A DNA stretch of 64,000 nucleotides from Bacillota bacterium (GCA_021820465.1 JAKADP010000002.1:1-64000), one strand, 5' to 3'. Positions 41,211-49,303 are shown, numbered from the stretch's first letter. Notes: a model not told the origin generated them from the letters alone. Numbers and translations: made by a program.

Positions 41211-42050
41211 ATGAAAATTGGGGTGTTGGGTGCGGGGACCATGGGCAGTGGCATTGCCCACACGATTGCGCGAGCGGGGGATGACGTGCTGCTGTATGAC
41301 ACGAACCCCACTCAGGTGGAGCGAGCGCTGGCAGGCATCCGGGCGCGGCTGGACCGGGCCATCGCACAGGAGCGCGAGACCCCCGAGCAGGCCGCCGCCA
41401 CGCTGGGCCGCCTCCACGCCGCGGACTTGGACGCCTTTGCCGATGCCGAGGTGGCCGTCGAAGCCGTGCTGGAAGTCATGGACGTGAAGCGCGCCGCGTT
41501 CGCCGACCTGGATCGGCGGCTGCGGCCCTCGGCCCTGCTGGCCACGAACACGTCCTCGCTGTCCATCACGGAGCTGGCGCAGGCCACGGGCCGGCCGGAC
41601 CGCGTCGTGGGACTGCACTTCTTCAATCCCGCGCCCGTGATGAAGCTGATCGAGGTGGTGCGCGGGCAGGACACCTCGGACGCCACCCTGGAGGAGGCGG
41701 TGGGGCTGGCCCGGCGCTGGGGCAAGGAGCCGGTGGTCGTCCAAAAGGACACCCCCGGGTTTATCGTCAACCGAGTCCTGATGCCGCTGTTCATCGAGGC
41801 GATGCGCATTCTGGAAGAGGGCATCGCATCGCCCGAAGACATCGATCGGGCGGTCAAGCTGGGGCTGAACCATCCCATGGGGCCGCTGGCCCTCGCCGAC
41901 CTCACCGGCTTGGACGTGGACTTAAATGTCATGGACTACTTGTTCTCGGAAACCCACGACGATCGGTTCGCCGCTCCGCTGGTGCTGCGGCGCCTGGTGC
42001 GGGCCCGGCGCCTGGGACGGAAGACCGGCCAGGGCTTCTACCAGTACTAA
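41211..42050 (+). CDS. 3-hydroxyacyl-CoA (3-hydroxybutyryl-CoA) dehydrogenase
   Basis: It oxidises 3-hydroxyacyl-CoA to 3-oxoacyl-CoA (or the reverse) with NAD(P). The 279-residue protein begins with IGVLGAGTMGSGIAHTIARAG, has the catalytic-region LLATNTSSLSITELA, GLHFFNPAPVMKLIEVVRG (catalytic His and Asn) and the C-terminal domain with TPGFIVNRVLMPLFIEAMRILEEG and GLNHPMGPLALADLTGLD. The single-domain length fits Hbd/PaaH-type enzymes. ATG 41211 follows TTAGGAGGGG. Its stop overlaps that of the convergent ClC gene. Together with the Etf genes it fits beta-oxidation or butyrate-type chemistry. Confidence 0.92.
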   Translation: MKIGVLGAGTMGSGIAHTIARAGDDVLLYDTNPTQVERALAGIRARLDRAIAQERETPEQAAATLGRLHAADLDAFADAEVAVEAVLEVMDVKRAAFADLDRRLRPSALLATNTSSLSITELAQATGRPDRVVGLHFFNPAPVMKLIEVVRGQDTSDATLEEAVGLARRWGKEPVVVQKDTPGFIVNRVLMPLFIEAMRILEEGIASPEDIDRAVKLGLNHPMGPLALADLTGLDVDLNVMDYLFSETHDDRFAAPLVLRRLVRARRLGRKTGQGFYQY

Positions 42051-43882
42051 GGAGTTCCGGGCGGCGGCGCGACAGAGGCGGCGGTCTGGGGGTGAGGGCC
42101 CAGCCCCCGCTCCCGCCGCTCTTCGTCGGCGGCGGCCGCGGCCCAGGCACCCAGAAAATTGTCTGGGGTCATGAGGCCCGCCAGCGTCCCGTCACTGTGG
42201 ACGACCGCGAGGACCGAACTCATGGTGCGCCCCATGGCGACGGCGGCCTCCCGGGCGCGCCGGTCCCGTCCCAGGGACGGCACCGGGCGCGCGTATCGGG
42301 CCACCGGCTGGCTGGCCGCCTCTGGGTCCTGCAAAAGATCGCGCAGCGCCGCGGCCGTGGTGGAGCCTATGGGCCGTCCCGCCGGGTCCAGCACCACCCC
42401 AAGGGCCGTGGCGTCCCCCAGGTGGGCTGCCGCCTGCCGGACCGTCCAGCCTTGGGGGACGGTAGGCACCCGTTCGCGCGGCGTCATGAGCCGCGCCACC
42501 GGCACCCCTTCCAAGATATCGACGGCGTATTCGCGGGCTACATGGGTGCCGCGCCGCGCCACCTTCTCCGTGAGGATGGAGCGCCGCACCCAGAGCACAG
42601 TGACCAGCATGCCCACCACGGTGGCCAAGAACACGGGCACGACGGCAGTCCAATCGTGCGTCGTTTCCATGGCAAAGATCGTGGCGGTAAACGGGGCGCG
42701 CATGGTGGCGCCCAAGAGGGCCGCCATCCCGACGGTCGCCCACAGGGCCGGCTGGTGACCCGGGAGGACGGGGGACAGCGCGGCGCCCAGCGCACCGCCC
42801 ATCAGCAGCAGGGGAGCCAGCACGCCCCCCGACGTGCCCGAGGACAGGGCCAGCACCCAGATGATAAACTTGACCACCAGCAGCGAGAGGGCAAACGTCA
42901 CCAGCACGGTGCCGGCGTCCAGGGCGCGAATGGTTGGATATCCCACACCCAGAGCCTGGGGCACGACCAGCCCACCCAGTCCCACCGCCAGTCCGCCCAG
43001 CGCGGGCCACCACACCCAGTGAATCGGCAGGCGGCGATACCAATCCTCCACGAGATAGACGGACTTGGTGATGGCGCCCGACGCCACCCCGGCCAGGCCG
43101 CCCAAGAGCGCGGCCGCGACCAGCCACAGCAGGTGGGGCGGCGGCGAGAGGGGGCTCTGGAAGATGGGAGTGCTGCCAATCAAAAGGACCCGCACCGCGT
43201 AGGCAGCCACGCTGGCCACGGTCACGGGAATCAAGCTGCGCGGCTTCCACTCGAACAGCAGCAGCTCGACAGCCAGCAGCACCGAGGAGATGGGGGCGCC
43301 GAAGGTGGCGGACATGCCGCCCGCCGCGCCAGCCACCAGCAGCGTCCGGCGCTCCGCAGCCGTGATGTTCAGGTACTGACCAATCAGGGAGGCCACCGCG
43401 CCCCCCGTCATGATGATGGGCCCCTCGGCACCAAAGGGCCCGCCGGTCCCGATCGTGATGGCGGACGCGATCGGCTTCACCAAAGCCACACGCGGCTCCA
43501 TCCGACTCTTGTTCTCCAAAATGCTCTGGATGGCCTCGGGGATGCCGTGGCCCCGGATTTTCTCGGTGCCGTACTTTGCCAAGAGGCCGACAGCCAAGCC
43601 GCCGGCGACGGGGATGGCCACCATGACCCACCCGTGGCCGGCGGGCGCCACCAGTGCCGTCGACCAGCGGCCGAAGTAGGCGAGATTCGTGATGAGGCCA
43701 ATGAGCCGCAGCAGAACAAAGGCGATCACGCCTGACAAGCCGCCAATCGCCAGCGCCAGGGCAGCCAGGTACGCCAGGCGTCGGGGATCGGCCGTAAAAT
43801 CGCCCAGCGGGCGCAGGCCGCCAGACCGATAATCGGTGGGCGCCTCGCTAGGGCCCTGCGAGCCGGGTGGGCCGTTGTGCAT
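42047..43882 (-). CDS. ClC-type chloride/proton antiporter with CBS domains
   Basis: The 611-residue protein has a ClC membrane domain (about 1-440) and a C-terminal pair of CBS domains (about 465-590). Selectivity motifs are present: HGIPEAIQS, GTGGPFGAEGPIIMTGG with the gating Glu, and SSGTSGGVLAPLLLMGGALG. The gating Glu suggests an exchanger rather than a channel. CBS domains (ARLMTPRERVPTVPQGWTVRQAAAHL, RTMSSVLAVVHSDGTLAGLMTPDNF) probably bind adenine nucleotides. Its promoter carries a palindrome that matches the one at the MarR gene just upstream, pointing to control by that regulator. It may serve in acid tolerance. Confidence 0.92.
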   Translation of the reverse strand: MHNGPPGSQGPSEAPTDYRSGGLRPLGDFTADPRRLAYLAALALAIGGLSGVIAFVLLRLIGLITNLAYFGRWSTALVAPAGHGWVMVAIPVAGGLAVGLLAKYGTEKIRGHGIPEAIQSILENKSRMEPRVALVKPIASAITIGTGGPFGAEGPIIMTGGAVASLIGQYLNITAAERRTLLVAGAAGGMSATFGAPISSVLLAVELLLFEWKPRSLIPVTVASVAAYAVRVLLIGSTPIFQSPLSPPPHLLWLVAAALLGGLAGVASGAITKSVYLVEDWYRRLPIHWVWWPALGGLAVGLGGLVVPQALGVGYPTIRALDAGTVLVTFALSLLVVKFIIWVLALSSGTSGGVLAPLLLMGGALGAALSPVLPGHQPALWATVGMAALLGATMRAPFTATIFAMETTHDWTAVVPVFLATVVGMLVTVLWVRRSILTEKVARRGTHVAREYAVDILEGVPVARLMTPRERVPTVPQGWTVRQAAAHLGDATALGVVLDPAGRPIGSTTAAALRDLLQDPEAASQPVARYARPVPSLGRDRRAREAAVAMGRTMSSVLAVVHSDGTLAGLMTPDNFLGAWAAAAADEERRERGLGPHPQTAASVAPPPGTP

Positions 43883-43911
43883 CCGTGACCTCTTTCCTTG
43901 GCGGCCTTATT

Positions 43912-43928
43912 ATGTCGCGGTACGATAT
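43912..43928 (-). promoter_or_regulatory. Putative MarR operator at the ClC promoter
   Basis: ATGTCG-cggta-CGATAT (plus strand) is a 6-5-6 inverted repeat with one mismatch. On the minus strand it runs into CATAAT, a likely -10 box for the ClC gene. It matches the sequence upstream of the marR gene in arms and spacing. Confidence 0.65.
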
Positions 43929-43960
43929 GTGAGCGGATGAGAAAGTTAGGAGCAGCCCGG

Positions 43961-44377
43961 TCAGTGCAGTCGCTGCAACGCGGCCAGCGTGGGCCAGAGG
44001 CGCCGCAGCTCGTCCACATGGGACCGGGTCAGCGCCTCCAGGCGCGCCTCGCCGTCGGCGGTGAGCGCCACCTCAATGTAGCGGTGGTCGTCAGCATGGG
44101 CGCGACGCTCGACGATGCCCGCCCGGCATGACCGATCCACGATTCCCACGACGCTGTGATGGCGCAGGGCCAGCGCCTGGCTCAGCTCCGATATCGTGGC
44201 CCACTCGCGGCCGGGATACCCTTTGATGGCCAGCAGCAGCTGGTGCTGCTGCGGCGTCAGACCCACCTGGGCGGCCGCCTGCTCGCTGAAGCGCAGGAAG
44301 GCCCGCAGCTCCCGCCGAAACGCGGCCAGCACCTCGTACTGCTCTTTGGTGACGGCCGCCGATGTATCGCTGGGCAC
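43961..44377 (-). CDS. MarR family transcriptional regulator
   Basis: The 138-residue winged-helix protein fits MarR: VGLTPQQHQLLLAIKGYPGREWATISELSQALALRHHSVVGIVDRSCRAGIVERRAHADDHRYIEVALTADG, containing the recognition helix and the D-x-R wing motif. MarR proteins are usually dimeric repressors released by small ligands or oxidation. GTG 44377 follows GGGGGAAGCGGA; the track start (44494) lies inside the tRNA-Val gene and is wrong. Matching palindromes occur over its own promoter and at the ClC gene 80 bases downstream, so it probably represses both. Confidence 0.9.
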   Translation of the reverse strand: MPSDTSAAVTKEQYEVLAAFRRELRAFLRFSEQAAAQVGLTPQQHQLLLAIKGYPGREWATISELSQALALRHHSVVGIVDRSCRAGIVERRAHADDHRYIEVALTADGEARLEALTRSHVDELRRLWPTLAALQRLH

Positions 44378-44398
44378 TCCGCTTCCCCCTCGCACGAC

Positions 44399-44428
44399 AT
44401 TATATCGTAGAGCGATATGTGCGCGCAA
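44399..44428 (-). promoter_or_regulatory. marR promoter with palindromic operator
   Basis: On the minus strand TTGCGC (44428-44423) and, after 18 bases, a perfect TATAAT (44404-44399). The perfect inverted repeat ATATCG-n5-CGATAT (44402-44418) fills the spacer and enters the -10 box, the expected site for autorepression. Confidence 0.75.
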
Positions 44429-44456
44429 AAAGGCCGTCGCCTTCAACAAAAAATGG

Positions 44457-44530
44457 TGGGCGGTAGAGGACTCGAACCTCTGAACCTCTCGCATGTCAAG
44501 CGAGCGCTCTACCAGCTGAGCTAACCGCCC
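44457..44530 (-). tRNA. tRNA-Val (anticodon GAC)
   Basis: The minus strand reads GGGCGGTTAGCTCAGCTGG..., with anticodon arm CTCGC-TTGACAT-GCGAG (GAC) and T-arm AGAGGTTCGAGTCCTCT, closing with CCGCCC-A. CCA is encoded at 44454-44456. Confidence 0.96.
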
Positions 44531-44566
44531 GTGTGCGGGACTGGTGCTGTCCGCAGGCCACGATGG

Positions 44567-44638
<72 letters not shown>

Positions 44639-44653
44639 GACAACAAAAATTGG

Positions 44654-44725
44654 AGCGGAAGACGGGATTTGAACCCGCGACCCTCGCCTTGGCAAGGCGA
44701 TGCTCTACCACTGAGCTACTTCCGC
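44654..44725 (-). tRNA. tRNA-Gly (anticodon GCC)
   Basis: The acceptor stem is GCGGAAG/CTTCCGC; D-arm TAGCTCAGTGGTAGAGC; anticodon arm TCGCC-TTGCCAA-GGCGA (GCC). CCA is encoded at 44651-44653. It is first of the three tRNAs in transcription order. Confidence 0.96.
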
Positions 44726-44736
44726 GACCGGGCGGA

Positions 44737-44765
44737 AGCATAACAGGTTCGCCGCGGCACGTCAA
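44737..44765 (-). promoter_or_regulatory. Promoter of the tRNA-Gly-Cys-Val cluster
   Basis: On the minus strand TTGACG (44765-44760), a 17-base spacer and TATGCT (44742-44737). A second -35-like TTGACA lies at 44786-44781. The -10 box is 12 bases before tRNA-Gly. Confidence 0.85.
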
Positions 44766-44958
44766 GTGTGGCAAGCGCTCTGTCAAACTTGTGGGCTCGA
44801 GACGGCGGCCGCCAAGCGCCTGTCCCCGAGAGGCCAGCCACGGGACGCCGTGCCATTCCACCAGAGCTGCCGACGACCTTTGGAGCGGCATGACGGGCGC
44901 GGGCCGGAGCCGCGGCGAGGGCCGCGCATACCTCGTGGCGGCGCCGCAACACTAAGTC

Positions 44959-45495
44959 ATGGGGAGACTGGGAGGTGGACACACGGACGACGCAAGCTGG
45001 CTGGTGGCCACGGATGCCGACACGGACGGCGCACTGGGCATGCGGCTCGCCCAGGCGGTGCCGGGCGAGTGGTATGAGCGGCGACTGGGTCGCTGGCCTG
45101 CCTATGCGAAGCGCCGCGACACCGGTGCGGTGGAGGCCGCCCAGATCGCCCGAGCCCTGGCTCTGTATCTCTGCCGCGATTACTGGCCGCGCGTGCTGAC
45201 CCAGGCGGCCGCCGCCCTGGCGTGCCCCCCCTCCGAGGACTGCCGCGACCGCTCGATGGGGCTGGCGGGCAGCCCCAGGCTGACGGAGGCCATCTACACC
45301 TATGTGATGCGCCACTCGCGCATCGTCATTCCGGGGCTTGTCCATGTCTGGCTGCCCGCCGCCCCCGGCGCCATTTGCGAGCGCCAGCTGTGGGCCGAGT
45401 GGTGCGAGGGTCCAGCCACCAGCGCGGCGGTGGAGCGCGAAGAGGCGTGGCAGCGCGCGCTGCTGGTGGCCCTCCGCGATCGCCGCCGCCGCTGA
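44959..45495 (+). CDS. Hypothetical protein upstream of thrS, possibly YtxC-like
   Basis: A 178-residue frame from ATG 44959. Residues DAAQIARALALYLCRDYWPRVL and LTEAIYTYVMRHSRIVIPGLVHVWLPAA suggest alternating helices in the middle and C-terminal parts; the end is Arg-rich. I do not firmly recognise it. In Bacillus, ytxC, a sporulation-associated gene, stands directly before thrS, so this could be a short, diverged YtxC; that rests mainly on position. Codon use and the open frame fit a real gene, and a G-rich GGGGAG stretch precedes the ATG by inclusion only, so the start is uncertain. Confidence 0.5.
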   Translation: MGRLGGGHTDDASWLVATDADTDGALGMRLAQAVPGEWYERRLGRWPAYAKRRDTGAVEAAQIARALALYLCRDYWPRVLTQAAAALACPPSEDCRDRSMGLAGSPRLTEAIYTYVMRHSRIVIPGLVHVWLPAAPGAICERQLWAEWCEGPATSAAVEREEAWQRALLVALRDRRRR

Positions 45496-45581
45496 GGCGA
45501 CCGAAGCCTCGGGCGGCGCCGCGTCCTGCCGGCCCGCCCCCGCCGCAGGATTCACCGTCCTTAGGAGAGTCATGACCCCGG

Positions 45582-45610
45582 TTGCCAATCAGGGCGGGCC
45601 CTGGTAGCAT
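45582..45610 (+). promoter_or_regulatory. Promoter of the thrS T-box transcript
   Basis: TTGCCA (45582-45587), a 17-base spacer and TAGCAT (45605-45610). The same -10 sequence occurs ahead of the pheS and metY leaders. Confidence 0.75.
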
Positions 45611-45616
45611 GAGTCA

Positions 45617-45813
45617 TCCGACGATGAGCAGGATGCGCGACGGACGAGCAATCGCCAGCGAGGTGGGCCAAGGCTGGAAGCCTGCCGGTTGTGACCGCCG
45701 CCAACCCCCTGGGAGTTGCTGTCGAGGCCGAGCGATGCGGATAAGGCAGCCGGTGCGAGCCGTTAGCGTCGATGCGAGTGGGGCAACCCAAGCAAGGTGG
45801 AACCGCGGGCGCC
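45617..45813 (+). promoter_or_regulatory. thrS: T-box leader of thrS
   Basis: The T-box sequence AAGGTGGAACCGCG is present at 45794-45807, followed by a terminator. Upstream is a long stem I region with an AG-rich apical part (CAGCGAGGTGGGC...GGCTGGAAGCCTG). A likely threonine specifier ACC lies in TTGTGACCGCC near 45690. Uncharged tRNA-Thr would pair with it and prevent termination. The specifier is inferred from the downstream gene and not proven by folding. Confidence 0.93.
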
Positions 45814-45839
45814 GCCCGCCCTTGTGGGCGGGCTTTTTT
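45814..45839 (+). terminator. T-box terminator before thrS
   Basis: GCCCGCC-cttgtg-GCGGGC type stem (GCCCGCC/GGCGGGC) followed by six T. It is the alternative to the antiterminator formed with the T-box sequence. Confidence 0.93.
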
Positions 45840-45899
45840 GTGTTCGCGGGGGCGTGGCGCATAGGAGAAGACGGGAGAGACCGCAAGGAGGAACCGAAC

Positions 45900-47828
45900 G
45901 TGGCAGAAGCCGTCAAAGTGCTGGTCCAAGACGAGGCCAGCCGTGAGGAAGTGCTGGTGGAGTCCACGGCCCCACTCGCCAGCGTGGTGCCCAGCCAAGA
46001 TGCGTCGGTGCTGGCCGCCAAGGTGGGGAGCCAAGTGGTGGATTTGACGCGGCCGGTGGGGGAGGCGCGGGAAGTGCGCCTGCTGCGCTTTGCCGACGAC
46101 GAGGGGCGCCGAGTGTTTCGGCATTCCAGCGCCCACCTGCTGGCGCAGGCCGTGAAGCGGCTGTGGCCCCAGGCCCAGCTGGGGACGGGTCCGGCGTTGG
46201 AGGACGGATACTACTACGACCTGCGCCTGCCCGAGCCGCTGGCGGAGGCGGACCTAGGCCGCCTGGAGGCGACCATGCGCGAAATTGTGGCCGAGGCGCT
46301 GCCCATCCAGCGAGAAGAGCTGTCGCGCGACGCGGCGCTGCGTCTGTTTCGCGATCGGGGTGAAGTTTTCAAGCAGCAAATCGTGGAGCGCATCCCCGAA
46401 GGCACCCCGATCTCGGTCTATCGGCAGGGGGAATTCGTGGACCTGTGCGCCGGCCCCCACGTGCCCAACACGGGCGTGCTGCAGGCCATCAAGCTCACCA
46501 GCGTGTCCGGGGCGTACTGGCGCGGCGATGAGCACGAGCCCATGATGACTCGGGTGTACGGCACGTCCTTCCCGTCGGCGGCGCAGCTGGAGGAACATCT
46601 CGCGCGGCTCGAGGAGGCTAAGCGCCGGGACCACCGCCAGTTGGGCCCGCAGCTGGGGCTGTTTCAGTTTCGCGACGAGAGCCCGGGCTTCGTATTTTGG
46701 CTGCCCAAGGGCCTGAGGCTGTTTCGGCGGATCGAAGAGGTGTCGCGGCGGCTGCAGGAGGCGCTGGGCTACGAAGAAGTCAGCACGCCCTGGATCTACA
46801 AGGACGCCCTGTGGAAGCGGTCAGGGCACTGGGACCACTACCAGGACAACATGTTTCTCATCGAGCGCGGCGACGAGCACCTGGGCGTCAAGCCCATGAA
46901 CTGTCCAGGACACGCGGTGCTGTTTGGGTCCACCGTGCGCTCGTACCGCGAGTTGCCCGTGAAGTGGGCGGAGTACGGGCCGCTCTCCCGCTTTGAGCGC
47001 AGTGGCACCCTGCACGGACTGCTGCGCGTGCGGGGATTTCACCAGGATGATGCGCACCTGTTCGTGCGGCCGCAGCAGATTCAGGAGCAGATCAGCGAAG
47101 TGTTGGATCTGGTGGATCGGGTGTACGCCCTCTTCGGCATGACCGTCGAAGTGGTCTTCTCCACGCGGCCGGACGACTACTTGGGCGATCTGGAAACGTG
47201 GGAAGACGCCGAGAGCCAACTTCGCGCCGCACTGGCGGCGTGGGGGCGGCCCTATCGCCTAAACCCCGGCGATGGAGCGTTCTACGGGCCCAAATTAGAC
47301 TTCAACGCCATTGACTCCCTGGGGCGGCGCTGGCAGACCTCAACCGTCCAGCTGGACTACCAGATGCCCCAGCAGCTCGACATCTCTTACGTCGAGCAAG
47401 ATGGCAGCCGCCAGCGGCCGGTGATGATCCACCGCGCCGTGTTGGGATCCGTCGAGCGGTTCATCGGGATCCTGACGGAGCACTATGCGGGTGACTTTCC
47501 CCTTTGGCTGGCCCCGGTGCAGGTGCGCGTGGTGCCCGTCACCGATGACGAGGCGGCGCGTGGGCGGGAGCTGGTCGCAGACCTGCGCGCTGCGGGACTG
47601 CGTGCCGAGGTGGATGACCGCTCGGAGAAGCTGGGCAAGAAAATTCGGGAGGGGCAGCTGGACAAGGTACCTGTGCTGCTTGTGATAGGGGCACGCGAGC
47701 GGGAGGCGGGCACCGTGTCCGTGAGAAGCCGGGCTGGTGACAGCGGGGTTTACGATTGGCCTACCTACCTGGACCAGCTGGTGGCGAGTGCTGCCATCCC
47801 GAGCAGCCCCAGCGCGCAGCTGGGGTAG
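45900..47828 (+). CDS. thrS: Threonyl-tRNA synthetase
   Basis: ThrRS charges tRNA-Thr. The 642-residue protein has an N-terminal TGS domain (1-60), the editing domain with HSSAHLLAQAVKRL and DLCAGPHVPNTG, a class II catalytic core with the zinc ligands in MNCPGH and later His residues, motif 2 RFERSGTLHGLLRVRGFHQDDAH and motif 3 MIHRAVLGSVERFIGIL, and the anticodon-binding domain ending with KLGKKIREGQLDKVPVLLVIG. GTG 45900 has AAGGAGG 8 bases upstream. Expression is set by the T-box leader. Confidence 0.97.
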   Translation: MAEAVKVLVQDEASREEVLVESTAPLASVVPSQDASVLAAKVGSQVVDLTRPVGEAREVRLLRFADDEGRRVFRHSSAHLLAQAVKRLWPQAQLGTGPALEDGYYYDLRLPEPLAEADLGRLEATMREIVAEALPIQREELSRDAALRLFRDRGEVFKQQIVERIPEGTPISVYRQGEFVDLCAGPHVPNTGVLQAIKLTSVSGAYWRGDEHEPMMTRVYGTSFPSAAQLEEHLARLEEAKRRDHRQLGPQLGLFQFRDESPGFVFWLPKGLRLFRRIEEVSRRLQEALGYEEVSTPWIYKDALWKRSGHWDHYQDNMFLIERGDEHLGVKPMNCPGHAVLFGSTVRSYRELPVKWAEYGPLSRFERSGTLHGLLRVRGFHQDDAHLFVRPQQIQEQISEVLDLVDRVYALFGMTVEVVFSTRPDDYLGDLETWEDAESQLRAALAAWGRPYRLNPGDGAFYGPKLDFNAIDSLGRRWQTSTVQLDYQMPQQLDISYVEQDGSRQRPVMIHRAVLGSVERFIGILTEHYAGDFPLWLAPVQVRVVPVTDDEAARGRELVADLRAAGLRAEVDDRSEKLGKKIREGQLDKVPVLLVIGAREREAGTVSVRSRAGDSGVYDWPTYLDQLVASAAIPSSPSAQLG

Positions 47829-47840
47829 GGCAGAAGGCCG

Positions 47841-47871
47841 AGCGACGGGGCTGGGATTCAGCCCCGTCGCT
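47841..47871 (+). terminator. Hairpin after thrS
   Basis: AGCGACGGGGCTG-ggatt-CAGCCCCGTCGCT, a perfect 13-bp stem 12 bases after the stop codon, with no U-tract. Confidence 0.65.
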
Positions 47872-47938
47872 GGCGCCCCCGGGGCTAGGCGCCGACCCGG
47901 GGGGCGGCCGGCTTGTCGGAGTGAGCGCCGCTTGGCCG

Positions 47939-47967
47939 TTGCGCCCGCGTGGCGCGTATGATATCCT
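47939..47967 (+). promoter_or_regulatory. Candidate promoter of infC-rpmI-rplT
   Basis: TTGCGC (47939-47944), a 17-base spacer and TATCCT (47962-47967). It leaves an untranslated leader of about 150 bases before infC. Confidence 0.5.
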
Positions 47968-47973
47968 CACGGC

Positions 47974-48122
47974 GTGATAGTGAAGCAGAAGTTCGCTTCT
48001 CACCTGACGACACAGTTGTTCAGGTTATCCTGCGGAGCGCCGAGGCGTTTCGGTTGGGGCGGGGAAGTGACCCGTCCTGTTTTTGTCTGGGTGGCCAGCT
48101 ATTCATCCGGGGAGGGATCGCC
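47974..48122 (+). promoter_or_regulatory. Leader of infC, possible ribosomal protein L20-type control region
   Basis: About 150 bases lie between the candidate promoter and infC. The infC-rpmI-rplT operon is known in Firmicutes to have an L20-responsive leader and in proteobacteria to be controlled through the odd infC start. Here I see the GC-rich structure and a GGGGAGGG ribosome binding site, but I cannot confirm the L20 fold by eye. Confidence 0.4.
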
Positions 48123-48641
48123 ATAAAGGACCTCAGGGTCAACGACGAGATTCGTGCGCGGGAAGTGCGGCTGGTGGGCGACGGCGGGGAGCAGCTGGGC
48201 ATTGTGGCGCTGCGGGACGCGCTCCGGATGGCGGTGGAGCGCCGCGTAGACCTCGTCGAGGTGTCACCCACGTCGCGGCCGCCGGTGTGCCGGCTGATGG
48301 ATTACGGCCGCTTTAAGTACGAGCAGCAGAAGCGCGAGCGCGAGTCGCGGAAGAAGCAGCACGTGGTGTCGGTCAAGGAAATCAAGATGCGGCCCACGAT
48401 CGACGACCATGACTACGAGTTCAAGAAGCGAAACGCCGCCCGCTTCTTGGAAGACGGTGACAAAGTCAAGGTGACAGTGACGTTTCGGGGCCGCGAGATT
48501 GTCCACTCGGAGCACGCACGGGTTTTGCTGAACAAAATGGCCCAAGAGGTGGAGGCCCAGGGACTGGTGGAGCGGGCCGCCCGGGTGGAGGGGCGCGCTA
48601 TGATCATGATCCTGGCCCCGAAGAAAGGCGCCAACGCGTGA
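48123..48641 (+). CDS. infC: Translation initiation factor IF-3, with non-canonical start codon
   Basis: IF-3 binds the 30S subunit and checks start codons. The 172 residues IKDLRVNDEIRAREVRLVGDGGEQLGIV (N domain), linker KYEQQKRERESRKKQ and C domain VVSVKEIKMRPTIDDHDYEFKKRNAARFLEDGDKVKVTVTFRGREI are classical. There is no ATG, GTG or TTG where the family begins. The GGGGAGGG site points to ATA 48123 (or ATC 48117). infC is famous for rare starts (AUU in E. coli), which make its synthesis self-limiting. The GTG at 47949 in the track would add 58 unrelated residues. Confidence 0.92.
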   Translation: MKDLRVNDEIRAREVRLVGDGGEQLGIVALRDALRMAVERRVDLVEVSPTSRPPVCRLMDYGRFKYEQQKRERESRKKQHVVSVKEIKMRPTIDDHDYEFKKRNAARFLEDGDKVKVTVTFRGREIVHSEHARVLLNKMAQEVEAQGLVERAARVEGRAMIMILAPKKGANA

Positions 48642-48685
48642 TGGAGCGGCCCGCCGGTATCTAACGCAGTTAAGGATGTGGAGAA

Positions 48686-48886
48686 GTGCCTAAGATGAAA
48701 TCGCACCGCGGCGCTAAGAAGCGCCTGCGAGTCACCGGCACCGGGAAATTGGTGCACAAGCGCGCTGGCCGCAACCACATGCTGTATGGCAAGAGTGCCA
48801 GTCGCCGCCGTCGGCTCCGGGCGGCAGGCAGCCTCTCCAAGGGAGACACCGCCCGGACGAAGGCGCTCATGCCGTACGACCAGTAG
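48686..48886 (+). CDS. rpmI: 50S ribosomal protein L35
   Basis: The 66-residue basic protein begins PKMKSHRGAKKRLRVTGTGKLVHKRAGRNHML, the L35 signature. It starts at GTG 48686, after GGAGAA. It is 44 bases after infC and 61 before rplT, the standard operon for these three proteins. Confidence 0.97.
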   Translation: MPKMKSHRGAKKRLRVTGTGKLVHKRAGRNHMLYGKSASRRRRLRAAGSLSKGDTARTKALMPYDQ

Positions 48887-48947
48887 GTGCTGGCACCCGG
48901 TCTTTTGGCAGCACCAGGGTTCAACGGCTCGCTGAGGAGGAAATAGA

Positions 48948-49301
48948 GTGGCTCGGGTAAAGAATGGCATGGTGCGGCATCGGCGGCACAAAAAGATTCT
49001 CAAGTTGGCCCGAGGGTATCGTGGATCGCGCCATCGGCTGTTTCGCCCGGCCAACGAGGCGGTTCTGCATGCCCTGTGGTACGCCTACAAGCACCGCAAG
49101 AAGCGGAAGGGTGACTTTCGCCGCCTGTGGATCATTCGGATCAACGCAGCGGCGCGCATGCATGGGCTCTCCTACAGCACGCTCATGTTCGGCTTGAAGC
49201 GGGCCGGCGTGCAGCTGAACCGCAAGATGCTGGCCGACATGGCGGTGCGCGACCAGGAGAGCTTTGGGCGGCTGGTGGGGATGGCTAAGGGTCAGCTGTA
49301 G
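48948..49301 (+). CDS. rplT: 50S ribosomal protein L20
   Basis: The 117-residue protein starts ARVKNGMVRHRRHKKILKLARGYRGSRHRLFRPANEAV and continues with GDFRRLWIIRINAAARMHGLSYSTLM, both diagnostic of L20, an early assembly protein that binds 23S rRNA. In Firmicutes it also represses its own operon. GTG 48948 has GAGGAGG upstream. The methylase gene begins two bases after its stop. Confidence 0.97.
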   Translation: MARVKNGMVRHRRHKKILKLARGYRGSRHRLFRPANEAVLHALWYAYKHRKKRKGDFRRLWIIRINAAARMHGLSYSTLMFGLKRAGVQLNRKMLADMAVRDQESFGRLVGMAKGQL

Positions 49302-49303
49302 CC

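Noticed and set aside
42092-43735. 547-residue plus-strand ORF opposite the ClC gene
   Set aside because: It is an antisense shadow: composition is dominated by Gly, Arg, His and Gln, as expected from reverse reading of a GC-rich gene, and the ClC frame has full domains.
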